DNA from: Deuterostichococcus epilithicus
Lineage: Eukaryota > Chlorophyta > Trebouxiophyceae > Prasiolales > Stichococcaceae
Direction: 5' to 3'
Assembly: GCA_033439295.1 (NCBI GenBank)
Contig: JAVTLE010000007.1
Span: 186,001-250,000, forward strand
DNA length: 64,000 nucleotides
Shown here one piece after another: positions 11,601-23,212 of the stretch. Both the position numbers and the translations under genes were made by a program. Below the pieces are notes generated by a model. That model worked only from the letters and a program-made list of their open reading frames with translations, did not search any database and was not told the origin of the DNA. Position 1 is the first letter of the stretch, and each line of letters starts with the position of its first letter.

Positions 11601-12912
11601 CTGCTGGGGTTGCGCCCCTGCTCCCGCCGTGTGGCCTGTGCGCGGGAGCCGCGCTGGCGGGACGGCTCCGCGCCGCGCCGGCAGGATGTCGGCACGCCGC
11701 GCACGCGTCTTGGCATTGATGATTCCATGGGGGAGGCCGGGATGTCCTGCGGGACCCTTCGAATCAGAGGCGGCTGTCCTGCTCCGGAGGGTCTTGCCGC
11801 ATGACCGCCGTTTCGGCGCGCGCCAGCACAGCCGGCGCAGCGTTCCAAGCTTTGCTTTGGTCCCGCTCAGCGGGGCTGCGCCTGCGCGCCGAGTCGCGGT
11901 CCCTCCGCGCGTGTTCCAACCCGACGCATGCATGAGGTTGCTCATTCTGACGCGCCCCGTGCACACGCATGCAGGTGAAGGTCGAGTACGACGACCGCAT
12001 AAAGATCAGCGAGATATGCTCCGAGCTGGACGTTGATGGCCTGCGCGGCGACATGGTGCACCCCTCTCCCCCTGCCGCAGCACCTCCCCTGTCCTGGCGG
12101 CCATCTATGAGCGCTTGCGCGCCTCAGAAAAGCCTGACTGCTGGCAGTACCTATCAGCGGCAAGCCCACGAACTTACCTGCCACGTCTCATGCCCTGTAC
12201 GCCGGAGTCAGACTGCACAGACGGCGTACAGGACGCTGGTGCAGCAGGGTGTCCTTCTGCAGGTGCTCCAGTGCATGCGAGTGCGTGTGCCGCAGGTGAC
12301 AAACCGCGCGGCCAGGGCAATCGCCGCCTTTGAGGGGCGCACACAGGTGCATTTGCTGCTGCCGCCCCATTCCAGCTCCATGCCTGCGCTCGCTGCCCTG
12401 CATGCAATGTTCGTCCTGCGGGAGCTGCGCTGGTGGGGTATCTGCCAGTCGGCTGCTGTCGTGTGGAGTGCACGAAAGTGCGCGCTGGTGCTCGCCTGCA
12501 GCCTGTGGTGACTGCTGCTGCTCTGCCTACCACAAGAACACTGCACCCTGCAGCCTGCATGTCTTGGGGTCGGCGCATGGTTGGGCTGTGGAATGCCACA
12601 CCCTGTGCCTGGCTGCCGGCGCAGGTGACGGCGGAGGACATCTACCGGGTCATGCCGCTGTGCCTGAGGCACCGCCTGCGTAAGGACCCCCTGGAGCAGA
12701 TCGACTCTGGCGAGAAGGTCCAGGACACCTTCAAGGTGAGGGTTTCTACAACAGTACACCACAATTCAACAACTATTCCTCCAGAGTACGTAACAAAATA
12801 CCCTTAGGCGTGGTGAGTCCAGCAGTGTCACAGCGCCGACAAGCTGTGGTGCTGGAGTCCAGGAAAGCTGAGGCCTGTGTGCATGTCTGTGCAGCGCGTG
12901 TTTGGCTATTGA
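8674..12912 (+). CDS. CHLI: Magnesium-chelatase subunit I (CHLI), plastid; 5' end not resolved
   Basis: CHLI is the AAA+ ATPase subunit of the plastid magnesium chelatase. With CHLD and CHLH it inserts Mg into protoporphyrin IX, the first committed step to chlorophyll. Nine exons are clear: 8674-8864, 9227-9322, 9529-9654, 10202-10361, 11324-11538, 11975-12055, 12296-12346, 12625-12735 and 12895-12912. All phases agree, giving about 348 residues of mature protein. Visible motifs are FPFTAIVGQ at the start, Walker [10 protein letters not shown], the family motif [15 protein letters not shown], Walker [14 protein letters not shown], the sensor region [20 protein letters not shown], and [18 protein letters not shown] near the end. 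The last exon codes only for RVFGY and a stop. Introns before exons 10202 and 11324 carry decayed copies of the following exon, listed separately. Confidence 0.95.
10050..10115 (+). repeat. Decayed copy (echo) of the CHLI Walker B exon
   Basis: After an acceptor-like GCGCAG the DNA reads as [16 protein letters not shown], against [16 protein letters not shown] in the intact exon that starts at 10202. It lies about 150 bp upstream of that exon, inside the same intron, and has lost the catalytic residues around the Walker B motif. It is best read as a decayed tandem duplicate of the 3' intron end plus the exon start, not as an alternative exon. Confidence 0.75.
10983..11047 (+). repeat. Decayed copy of the [12 protein letters not shown] exon, copy 1
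   Basis: The acceptor-like GCTGCCGCCGCGCAG is followed by GGC-AGT-CTG and a Gly/Ala-rich degenerate version of the exon start. The intact exon at 11324 has the nearly identical acceptor tail CTGCCGCCGCGCAG followed by [15 protein letters not shown] still weaker trace lies at about 10745-10800. Confidence 0.55.
11093..11160 (+). repeat. Decayed copy of the [12 protein letters not shown] exon, copy 2
   Basis: After CTGCCGCTGCGCAG it reads [19 protein letters not shown], against [19 protein letters not shown] in the intact exon. It shares with copy 3 the derived strings TGGCTGCAGCTT and GATCTGCGGCAA. This suggests copies 2 and 3 arose from each other after the first duplication. Confidence 0.85.
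11200..11265 (+). repeat. Decayed copy of the [12 protein letters not shown] exon, copy 3
   Basis: After CTGCCGACGCACCAG it reads [19 protein letters not shown]. It is the closest copy to the intact exon, which begins 124 bp downstream. The copy keeps an AG acceptor but no donor in register, so it should be intron sequence. Confidence 0.85.
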
Positions 12913-13509
12913 GGGGAGCGCCGCCGCAGAAGGGCGAGCTGCACCGTGCGCGCGGCCGCGCGGGCAGCGGCGCCTGCTTCGCAGCAGGCCGCTGGCGGCG
13001 CAGCCCCAAGGCAGTGCCCAGGCTGGCAGGTTCTGTCAGCAGGTCGCGGCATGGGTTGAGGCTGCGTCAGATATTGGAGCTGGAGCACTGAGGCGGCTTG
13101 TGCTGAGCGAGCGCCCAAGACGGGGGCGGGCGCCTGCCGCCTTGGAACAGCCGTGCTGGGAAAGGGATTTCAGGCAAAAGCCTCGCAGAAATGGGCAAGG
13201 AACAAGCGCGAGCTGTAGGAGATACAAAGCCGTTGCTATGCGGCAGCATGCTCTGCTCTTGACCTGCGGTTCTTTCGGGAGAACAGATTGCCCTTGAACT
13301 TCGACTAGGGATAGATCTCCTTTCAGTCCGCGCACTGCGGTTCTCACAGTGGAGACACTCCTACGTACTCTTGCGAAAGGCTCGCTACGAAATTCGAGCT
13401 GAATTTTGAAGGCGCTGCAGTCTGCAAAAGGAAACGTCATGAACGTGCAGCCCGTTGCTCGATGCCGGTTGCTGTCTGCGTCCATACCCCCGGATGAGTC
13501 GAAACACCT

Positions 13510-13960
13510 TCACCAGCTGGTCTGCAAGGCATCAAGCCACTGCCGCAGGGCCGCCCCCTCGATGCTCAGCACCCCAGGCCATGAGTGCGGCAAAAGCAAG
13601 GTTCTGGCTTTGTTGGCGGGCAGGAGCAGCCCCTCCAGCGAAAAGTCGGCGGCGCTAGTGGCCGACGAGGGCTCCTTCACCAACGAGCGCGGCCAGTTGC
13701 GCAGCATAGCGGCCGTCGCGTCCGCCAACATGCCAAAGCCGCTGCTCAGGAGGTCAATCAGCTGGGCCTCCATTGCGTTGATGCACGTCGACGGCAGCAG
13801 CAAGTCCTTACCTGGCGCTGAAGTGCCACTGGGAGCTTGCTGCAGCTGTGTGTGGCGGCAAAAATCTCGAGGTTTGAACGTGACCATCGCCTCCCCGTTG
13901 GCAGCAAAACGAAGGTTGCTTTCTGTTTCTAGACAGAGTCAAGTGGCGCAGGTGGCGCGG
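13510..13960 (-). CDS. Small unrecognised gene, convergent with CHLI
   Basis: On the minus strand about 13840-13930 reads NLRFAANGEAMVTFKPRDF, and after a possible intron with donor GTAAGG near 13811 the frame continues with MEAQLIDLLSSGFGMLADA and ends LRQWLDALQTSW and a stop at 13510. Composition and hydrophobic spacing look protein-like, and the plus-strand frame opposite looks worse. I do not recognise a family. The upstream end is uncertain; the gene would be divergent from ALG3 and convergent with CHLI. Confidence 0.35.
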
Positions 13961-14381
13961 GCGTTCAGGCATGACGTCGCCTCAAGCTCAACATGCCCAA
14001 ACAGTACATTGCCAAAAGTGGCTGTGCACAGATTGACTCTCCACTGTGGTCCCTCAGCGCGCTGCAAACAATGAATGCGCGATCACGAGCTTAAAGGCGC
14101 ATCTGCTGACCAGTTCGTGATTTCGTCAATCGAGGTTCAAATGTTCATTTCGGCCAACTTGCATTGATCTCCCCTCGGACCACTGCAAATTGGCGCTTGC
14201 ATATCTTTTGCAACACGCCAAGGCGTCGCAGCCATCCTTCGGGTCTGCCCAGATCGCTGTGTCAGATCCCAGATTCCATTCTGTGTGGGCGTGAGGCCCG
14301 TGAGCTTCCAGCCTTGCTGAGTATGTGGTGCCAAGCATTGCAGGTGCCCCGCAATTTGCCGTTGTAGAGGGGTTGCCAGCC

Positions 14382-16647
14382 ATGTGCAAGTTAGCGCCGC
14401 AGCAGCGTAGCAGCATGCTGCAGAACGCGCTGCAGAGGATGTCGGACCCATCAGACGTCCACGCAGCGACCTTCGTCGCGCTGGCCCTGCTGACGTGGGA
14501 GGCCGCGATCTGCCCGCTCATTGTGTGGGCAGTGCCATGTGCGCCGCGCTCCAATCTGCATGCCGTCTTCCTTTCCTGCCCTACTTCGTGCTGGCCGGGT
14601 TTAAGGGTTCCCCTGACGACGCTTGCAGACACGGAGATCGACTGGCAGGCGTACATGCAGCAGAGCGAGACCTTCTTGGCAGTGAGGAGCCGCCCGCATG
14701 TTGTCCCCTCACATGCACCTGCACATGCGCGCGCACCTATTCTCACCCGCTGGAGGTCATCGCGGACGCCCCAGCGCTGTGCCCAACGAGCTCAGGAGGA
14801 GCCTTGCGTCATGCAAACGTTTTCTTTCGAGCAGGGCGAGCGGGTCTACGCCAACATCCGAGGCGGCACCGGGCCGCTGGTGTACCCCGCCGGCTTCCTG
14901 TACCTGTTCTCAGGGCTGCGGTGGCTGACCGGCGGCGGCGACGTTGCCGCCGCGCAGGCTGTCTTCACGGCGCTGTACCTGGCGACGCAGGCGGTGGTGC
15001 TGGGGCTGTACATACGCTCCAGGGTGGGTGCCCTGCTGTCCCGAACTCCCATGTGCCAGCCCGGTCCTGCAGCACTTCGCACCGGAGAGTCTGGTCTCCA
15101 GGGCGGCATGCTGTGTGTGCACACAAATGGCACTGGTATGCGAGAATTTCTCGAACGCTGCATCCAGCAAGATGCAAAGTAGCGACAGTATACTGCAATT
15201 TACGAGGCAGAGGATGCCTTCAGCGGATTTGACGCTGCAGAAGGCATAGCAGTCGGTCAAGCCACGAGGCTGACATGGCGCAAGCTGCGCAGCCATCGCT
15301 TGGGCATCCGGCACGGGCTTGATGCTGCCGTATAACTATGTTGCTGGCGCAGAAGGGCGCCCACGCACAGCTGCGCCAAGGCCCCTGGAGACTGCACATC
15401 ACCTCTCCTGCATCTGGGAGTCGCAAGGCCAGACCTGCAGCCTGACCCCAAACTCGTTCAACTACATACCTTTGCAAACACAGCTCCTCTGCTCCTATAC
15501 AGGCGGTGCCGCCCTGGACGCTGACGCTGCTGTGCGCCTCCCGGCGGCTGCACTCCATCTTCCTGCTGCGTCTGTTCAACGACGGGCCCGCGATGACGCT
15601 TGCGTACGCCGCCCTGGCGGCGCTGGTGGCGGCGCGCCCGGTGCTCGCGGTGGCGGCCTTCAGCGCGGCGGTGTCCCTCAAGATGAACGTGCTGCTGATG
15701 GCGCCGCCTGTGCTGGTGGTGCTGCTCAAGGTGCGGTCCGGACGGGCGCCCCCTGGATTTGATCCCCCTCGCATCCTTGGAATGAATGCTCCTGAACACG
15801 CTGGCAGCGGCAGGTTGCCTTACCATCGCGCGCAGCACACTGCTATGCAGCGGACTCCATGGCCAGCTCCGACAGAAAAGTTGCGCGCGCTGCTCAGGCG
15901 GCGACGCCGGAGCAGCTCGCGGCCGGCATGGCGGCCGGAGCCGCGCTGCAGGCGGGCCTCGCGGCGCCTTTCCTCGCCACGGCGCCCGCCTCCTACCTGC
16001 ACAAGGCCTTCGAGCTGTCGCGCGTGTTTCTGCACCGGTGGACGGTCAACCTCAAGTTCCTGCCGGAGCCCCTGTTCCAGTCGCCCGGCCTGGCGGCCGG
16101 GCTGCTGGCGGCGCACCTCGCGCTGCTGGCGGCGTTTGCCGACCGGCAGTGGGCGGCGCGCGAGGGCGGGCTGCCCGGGCTCGCCCGGGCGTTCTGGGCC
16201 AGGCGGGTGCAGAGCCGGTCAGGGCCCAGGGAGCATGCAGTCAGATCAGCGGGGGCGAGCAAAGTGGGGGCACATGACGCGGACAAGAGGGGCAGCCTCG
16301 AACAAACCGACTGCGCTTGGGAGCGGCTGCGATCGGCGCAGGTGCTGTGGATCGTGTTCACGGGCAACTTCATCGGCATTGTGTGCGCTCGGACGCTGCA
16401 CTACCAGTTTTACAGCTGGTACTTTCACAGCCTGCCGTTCCTGATCTGGTCGTGCACAGGGCTGAGGACGCTGCACAAGCTGCTGCTGTGGGCCTGCATC
16501 GAGGCTGTCTGGAACATTTATCCTCCGACGCCCGCCTCGTCGCTGGTGTTGCTCGCCTGTCACTGCACGCTGCTGGCTGCGCTGTGGCGGTCCAGGCCTC
16601 GCTTTGCAAAAACATCAACACCATCTCAGCTGCTGGATTGGATGTAA
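14382..16647 (+). CDS. ALG3: Dolichyl-P-Man:Man5GlcNAc2-PP-dolichol alpha-1,3-mannosyltransferase
   Basis: ALG3 (GT58) adds the first dolichol-phosphate-mannose-dependent mannose to the lipid-linked oligosaccharide on the ER lumenal side. Six exons (14382-14538, 14629-14681, 14835-15023, 15503-15730, 15898-16206, 16342-16647) join in phase to 413 residues, slightly shorter than typical members. Family motifs are in order: YTEIDWQAYMQQ built across the first intron, RGGTGPLVYPAGFLY, RRLHSIFLLRLFND, AVSLKMNVLL, ELSRVFLHRWTVNLKFLPE, NFIGIVCARTLHYQFYSWYF and WNIYPPTPASS. Many hydrophobic helices fit a multi-pass ER membrane protein. The start at 14382 is the first ATG in frame after a weak upstream context; the ATG at 14412 is an alternative. 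Confidence 0.93.
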
Positions 16648-17914
16648 AGCGAGCATATTTTAAATGCTAACTGATTTCAGACCTTAGATCCGTTTATTGC
16701 ACCCTTCATGCGCTGGTAACAAAACTACTAATTTGCTGGTGCCTAGCCGGACAAGTAAGTTGCTGACCATGCAGAATGCTGGCAGGGTTCAACTCTGTTT
16801 CAAAGTGCAGTGGCAGGCCTGTTATTATTTTCGATCGGCTCTCTCCGGGCGACGCTCTCGTCTAGACAAACGGCATGGGCAATAGCCGCCCATGGATGCA
16901 AAACTACTCGTTTTAGCTCGTCCAATGTTCTACTGTACCAAACTAAAATGTTGAAAAAAGTCTCAACAGCCAGCGAAGGCTGTGCTTGCACTCATTGCGC
17001 ATGCACTCACACTTGACTTTGTTTCCGTTTCAGGCAGCGGCACTCTCCGAGGCGCATTGGCAGCTATTCGATTCCGGCTCGGCTGCAGCACACTGCCGGT
17101 GGAACTGGCAGGGGAGACGGCCTAGCCAGAAGCCTGCGACACTGTCAGCAGCAATCGTGCGGTGCCGCTGCGGTGGGGAATGAGCGGCATATGGTGTTTT
17201 GAGTGTCAATGCTGCTAGTCCGTACTTCAGCATTCCAGCAATTTCTGGGCGGCCAAACAATGCGTCGTCGTGAATTAGCAGGAAGACCAAATTGCAGTGA
17301 TGACTATTTATCGTTGCTTGTTTCGATTCGTCGTTGCACTGATCTATCTGCTGGGGATGCTGCCGAACCAGTCTGAAAAAAATCTCGATGCTGTAGAGGA
17401 GCGTGTTGTTGTGCGCGAATATGCGCAGAAAGTACATGTGCATATGATACTGAACAAACACGTGGTGCTGAGGATGAGGACTGTCTTGCTGGCTGAAAGA
17501 TGCTTTCGAAGGTTGTCAGTCTACTGTATTTAGGGTTCAGGCCCTGCATGCCGTGCATGCAGCAGCCTCTCTGCCGCGCCGCGATTTTGAACTGCTGCTG
17601 CGCGCCAACAGCGGTAGCCACTCACATGCAACATCGGATGATGTCGCCCGTTGGCTGAGCGAGGGGAGATAGTTTTTACGTTGTCTTCTGCTGGTCGCTA
17701 ATGCTCCAAACCCCCCTCCCTCTCACACGAGGGCTCTGTCGTACACAGCAGGCGACACCGGCACGTGCCCCTCTCGTGGTGAATCTGCTCCGACACGACT
17801 GGTGTTGTGTTTTGTGTTCTCCCGGGATCCTGCGATCATTTCTCGAGTAGGGCGCAGGGGAAGAGCCTCCCGACTCACGACCGGCTAGCATTGAGGCTTG
17901 CTCGGCTCTGCAAG
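16648..17914. other. Intergenic region between ALG3 and the U-box gene
   Basis: Contains the ALG3 3' UTR and presumably the promoter of the next gene. Only short, unconserved ORFs are present on either strand. Base composition is lower in GC than in the flanking coding exons. Confidence 0.5.
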
Positions 17915-20900
17915 ATGGACCCCATCACAATGACTTTGATTCAGGAGTTTAGTCTTGGCGGGGCGATCGGCTGCCTGTGCAAGACGCTGCTTACAATCCA
18001 CCACCTTCTGGTGAAGGCGCCGCAGGAACGGGAGCGCAACCACACCGTCGCGACGGAGCTGGTTCGGCTGGTGAACTTCCTGTTTGCAAAAGTCACAGAC
18101 ATCAGGCAGCGCACCGCCTACAGGACGCCAGCCGCGGCCGACGCCCTGGGTGAGACAGTGCTCTGCTGGACCTCGTATGCCGGTATCATGGACCTGAGAC
18201 TCGCAGCTGCTCCTGAAGTCGCGTGGCATGTGTCAGCGTGCAGTTGTGCGGAGCGGAATGCCGTCCGTTGTCCTGGCACAGTCTGCGTCCCGACTGCAAC
18301 AACGGCCATGAAAATTATTTAAACTCGAAACTTGGATGCAGCCTACGTGGAGAGCAAGGTGCAGGAGCAGGATGCCATCCTGCAGGAGGCGCTGGTGGAT
18401 CGCAAATTCTGGCGGCGCTGGAACACGGCACAGTCCATGCAGACGCTCAAGGACGCGCACACGGAGCTGTGCCGGGCGTTTGCCCTCGGCCTGCTGACCG
18501 CCACTGCCGAGGTGCGGCTGGCTGCGGCAGCGCCTCGCCTTTGCACCAGACCAGTCCATGCGCCCACCCTGGCCGCGTGCAGGACGGCGCACTGGCAGGC
18601 AGCGCCCTCCAGCAATCTAAGTCGCACCTCTGCGCTGGTGCCCAGCCGCTGCGTGTGCCCCGCAGCTAGCGGTGGAGGGGCTGCAGCTGCAGGACAAGTA
18701 CGCGGCGCAGCACAGCCGGGAGAACGTGCACATCCTCGCGCACGTGGCGCGGCTGGAGGACATGACCACGGCCGACGCGCACGCCTCGCGGCAGGAGGCC
18801 GCCAACACCGTGGAGCTGCTGCAACAGCTGAAGCAGCGGCTGGACACCATCGGGCCGTCCGTCGCCACCGCGCGTGCCGCCGTCAGCGAGCAGCTGGACC
18901 AGGGGGCGCCCACCTCCGAGGAGGAGATCAAGATCATCCACCAGGCGCGTCGAAGTCTGCGGGATCGCTGTCTTCTGGAACAGCACGCAGAGTGGGGGTG
19001 ACAGCTCGGCGGCGGCCTCGCACTGCATGCAGCAAGGTGGCAGAGGCAGCGATCGCCGGTGGGTCATTGCGAGTATCATTGCCCGCTGTGCCGCCTGGCG
19101 CTCTGCCAGCCCAGAGTGTGCTCGAGGGAGTCGAGCTGCCACCTGCACCTCCATGCCACTCAACCAGAGCAACTTGACATCGCCACCCCATATCAGCCTG
19201 CGCTGAGGCCGGGCGTGTGTGGCTGCACAACCGCAGCTGGTCGAGCAGCTGCATTCCGTCAAGGACGCCACGCTACTGGACCCGGTCTCCATGGACCTCA
19301 TGATCGACCCGGTGCGCCGCCCTGGCAGCACCCAGCAGCGTTCCAACTGATACCCGTCTCACATCAGCTTCGCCGTCTGTCTCGTGCGGCTGGAGCACAC
19401 GCAGCTCAACGCCTTGAGCGCGCCTTGCAACCTCCTACCGGTGGCGCTTGACGAGGAGGGTCTTGCCTGGCTGCGGCAGGCCGTCAGAGACCGCATCTGC
19501 TGGGGCCCTGTGCGGAATCACCATGCGTCCACGAATGGCACTTGGGCGGGGACCAAGGAATGTGTCGCTTCTCTCAGGTGTTCTGAGGTGTGCCGCTTCT
19601 CACAGGTGTTCTGCTCGAATGGGCGGACGCACTGCCGGTGGACAGCGTTCAAGATCATCGACCACCAGGCCAACATGCCGGGCTGCGCCAATGACGAGTT
19701 CAAGGCACGCCCAGCTCTCACCTGCTGCTTCAGGCTGCCAGCTGCACCGGACCAGAAGCGTGCTGCAAGTCAGACCTGCTGTTCTCAAAGCCGCCGGCGC
19801 TTCAGGAGCCGCTGGCTGACTTCGCACCTGCCAAGGCGGGGTTATGGCTTGCCCCGAGCTGTGGAATCATGGACCCTCGCAACTTCAACTTCAACTTCTA
19901 AAACGCGGCACAGTCCTGCCGTTCACGCACTGCCAAAACACCATGCGGCGTCCGGCAGGGATAATGGTGTGGGTCTCCGCACCCATACGCGCGGGTCCTC
20001 CTCACACCGACTCGTTTCTGCCCGGCCCAGGTGTTGCACGACAACCAGGCAGTCAAGGAGCTGCTATTCAGGGATCACCCCGCGCAGGAGGCCGAGTGTC
20101 GCTCGCGTCGGGCCGCCTTCCTGGACGGCATCGACAAGCTGCTGGCCGGCGGGCAGCTGCCAGCCGCGCAAGTGCACCTGGAACGCGCCCTGCAGGCGCG
20201 TCTCGTCCATCATGTCAGCCCTGCAGGCGCCAGGGAATGCACTGCGCCCAATGCTGCGTCCCTGAAGTGAAGACAGCTTGGTCGATTGGGCACGGAAGCT
20301 GTTGTGGAGACACAAATGTCTGGAGCTGAGCCGCCATTGCCGGTGAGCAGCTCCTGAGGAAGCGCCCATCTGCAGTCATGTGCTCGCAGTCTCAGCGGTT
20401 GCATGGCAAGAAGCTCGAACCTCTGGCACCGTTCGAACTGCTTTAGCAACCTCCAGCACGAGAGGCAGTCTACTTTCTGTTCCTGCTGTTCCGGCCTCCG
20501 TCTTTCATCACGTGAAGCACTGACAGTAGACTGTTCCCCGCCGCAGTGGGTACCCAAAGGCAGCCAGCAGCGGCGTGACATGGAGAGCACCCTCGCCAGC
20601 GTCAACACGCAGCTGCCCGCCGCCCAGGCGGGGCAGCAGTACACGCCCGTCAAGCGGCTGAGTGCTTCAACCGCCTTCAGCCCAGCCGGCAGCTCCACCG
20701 GCAGCGGCGCCGGGCGCGAGGCATCCACGGGCGGCGAACGGGACACGCCACCTGCATCGCCGTCAGGCCTTGCAATGCCACCGTCCCCAGCGATGCCCGT
20801 AATCATGGCGGAGGCGGTGCCAAAGCCGCCGCTTTCGCCCATCAACGTGGGGACCGACTCGCCTGCGGCCTGCGGCGGCGACGCGGGGCGCAGCAACAGC

Positions 20901-23212
20901 TCCAACGCACTGGCGGAGTTTGAGGTGCGCCTGGCCGCCGCCGCCGGCGCCACGGCGCTGCCGTCGCAGGGACCGGCCCGGGGCGACGCCCCCGCCCCTA
21001 CCCTGTGGCGGAGCCTGCCCTGGCAGCATCTGCNGCAGCGNACGCCGGCGCTGCGGTCGGAGTCACGGGCCCTCCGAATGGCGGCGGCAGCGCCCCCGGC
21101 AGCCCTGCGGTCCGCGCCGCGGCGGCACAGCAGCCCAGCACGCCGGCGCCGCCGTCGGCGAGCCCGCAGAGCGCCTCGCCGTTGTGCAGCGCCGGCTCCA
21201 CGCCCCGCGGCGCCGGCACGCCCATCGCGCAGCGGGAGCCCGGCGGCACGTACGCTGATGGCAGGCCGGCGGCGGCGCAGGACAGCCTCGCAAAGCTGGT
21301 GGCCACCAATGTGCAGGCGCTGTGCGGCGGTGAGGCTGCGGCNGCGCGGCAGGCGGCCGCCAACATCGCNNCGCTGCGCCCCAGCAATGGCGCCATTGCG
21401 CAGGCGCTGGCCGACGCGGGCGCGTCAGAGAAGCTGGTCCCGCTGCTGGGCGGCCCGCCGCTGGCGCTCGCAGCGGTGGCGGCGCAGGCGCTGGGCGCGC
21501 TGGCGGCCACCGGGAAGCACTGCCGCGCCGCCGCTGCCGACGCTGGCGCGATTGAGCCCCTCGTTGACCTGTTGCAGGTGCGCATGCAAGGGCAATATTT
21601 CCTTCAGTTCTTGTGTAGGTGTCACCTCAAGCACAAATTGCTGCTCACGCACAGTTGGCAGGCATGCAGTCGGCTGCCTTGCAAGACTTGGCTGCTGTTG
21701 AGAGACTCTGCAGGCTTTGCTTCGCGAGCAATGATTCCAACACGAAGTTGCTCTGGCTGTTTGGCTCTCTGGCTGACGAGACCTGCCATCGAATCCGAAA
21801 GCCTTGGTGCCTGAAGCACTAGCTGGTGACACTGCAGTGACAAGTTGCTGGAGCCGGACAAGCGCAATCTCGGGCAAATTAAAGGGTTTAAAGTTCAAAA
21901 GCTTGAAAGTGCAGACACCTGACTCCTTGACCAACATGAGCTTGGGTGCAGCCGTGACTGCATCAACCGGGCTTGCAGAGTCGCGGCAGCCGCGACGACA
22001 GGTTGTCCAGTGCGTCTCAGTCATGAACTGGCAGGCCGACGGAGACACTTGGGAGGAGAGCTGCGAGGCGCGCTCCGCCGCAGCGGTGGCGCTGTCGCAG
22101 GTGACCGTCGACTCGCCCGCAGCTGCCGCAGCTGCCGAGGCAGCCGGCGCGGCGCGCCTGCTGGCGGCCATGACGGCACCGGGTCGCGATGTGGCGCTGT
22201 ACCCTGCGGCGCTGGCGGCTCTGGCGGCACTTGCGTGCTCCGGCCAGGCGGACGCCATTGCCTCGGAGGTCCTGTCGCCGGTGGCCTGTGGCACATTCGT
22301 CGGCATGGACCTGAGTGCGTGTCTCACCCCAAAACTGTTACCCAACATCTGAAAGGACTGGCCGAGATGCTGCCGCCGCTGCGATTCACCCGGGCAGAAG
22401 TCCTGCAGCGAAGCTGCCATGGTTGCGCCTGGCAGCAACACAGCATGCGAAAATCTCGTCTGATAGCCCGAGACTCATACACACAACGGTGTGCTGTGCC
22501 GCCTACAGCGCACGCGGCGGACTGCGGCGTGGACGCCTGCGCCGCGACCGCGCGGCTGGTTGGCTGCCTTGCACGGGGCGGCGGCGTCGGCGCGGCGGCG
22601 GCACTGCTCGACCGCGGCGCTCTGCCGCTGTTGGCAGCCATGCTGGCGCATCCGCCTGCGATGGTGCGCGGCGCCGACCCCGCCACCGTGCCGCGCCTGC
22701 GTCTGGCGGCCTTGGAAGCCCTGGAGCGATTGGCAGCCTCCGGCGCGCCCGTCCGCGCGCGTCTGCTGGAGGCGCGGCAGCCGCGCCTAGTGCGGGCGCT
22801 GCAGGCCTGCCTGTCGAGCGGGCCGGCCGCATCGGCGGCCGCGGCTGCGGCGCTGCGGCAGCTGGCGCCGGCGGTGGCGCTCGCCGACGAGCTGGCGGCC
22901 GCCGGCGGCGTGGTCCCGCTGGCGGGCCTGCTCGACGGCGCCAGCCCCGTGGCGGCGGCGGACGCCGCAGCGGTCATTGCCGAAGTCGCGAGCCGGCATG
23001 GCGGGCTCCGGGAGGGCCTGCGCCGCGCAGGCGCGATGCAGCCGCTGAGGATGCTGGCGCATCTCAGCGGCGACGCTGCGCTGCGGCGGAACGCGGCCGC
23101 GGCGCTGGAGGCGCTGCTGCCGCGGCAGGGGCCGGCGGCGCTGGCCGCCGCAGGCGCCGGCGCATTCTTTCCGGTGACGCCGCCGCGCCTCGCCGGGCAG
23201 ATGGCGCGCTGA
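17915..23212 (+). CDS. U-box and armadillo-repeat E3 ubiquitin ligase-like protein
   Basis: Probable ubiquitin ligase of the plant U-box/ARM type. The ATG at 17915 opens a helical N-terminal domain (17915-18149, 18342-18511, 18666 to about 18948) with a coiled-coil-like stretch. The U-box is split: 19237-19311 gives LLDPVSMDLMIDP, 19606 onward gives SNGRTHCRWTAFKIID, and 20031 onward gives VLHDNQAVKELLF, matching the U-box end N.AVKELI. A Ser/Pro-rich linker follows (20547 to about 21000). Armadillo-like repeats then run through exons ending at about 21576, 22268 and 23212, with phrases such as LAALAALACSG and LRRNAAAALEALL. The U-box lacks the usual P-x-T segment. The frame breaks near 21000 beside ambiguous bases. 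The exon at 19606 seems to end at a GC donor. Several exon borders are provisional. Confidence 0.7.
19566..19613 (+). repeat. Duplicated 3' splice junction upstream of the U-box exon
   Basis: CGCTTCTCTCAGGTGTTCTG is followed 28 bp later by CGCTTCTCACAGGTGTTCTG. Both contain a good acceptor followed by the same exon start. The downstream copy leads into the intact U-box exon; the upstream one runs into a TGA within one codon of the shared part. It is a small, recent-looking junction duplication. Confidence 0.8.
20985..21010 (+). other. Apparent reading-frame break, likely sequence error
   Basis: The linker frame running from 20547 and the armadillo frame running from about 21005 differ by one base, yet both read as plausible low-complexity protein, with no evident intron between them. 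The break falls in a C-rich run (gcccccgcccct) and just before the ambiguous bases at 21034 and 21041; three more ambiguous bases lie at 21343, 21370 and 21371. An uncalled base is the simplest explanation. Confidence 0.6.

Noticed and set aside
14126-14746. 206-residue minus-strand ORF
   Set aside because: It is antisense to the first exons of ALG3.
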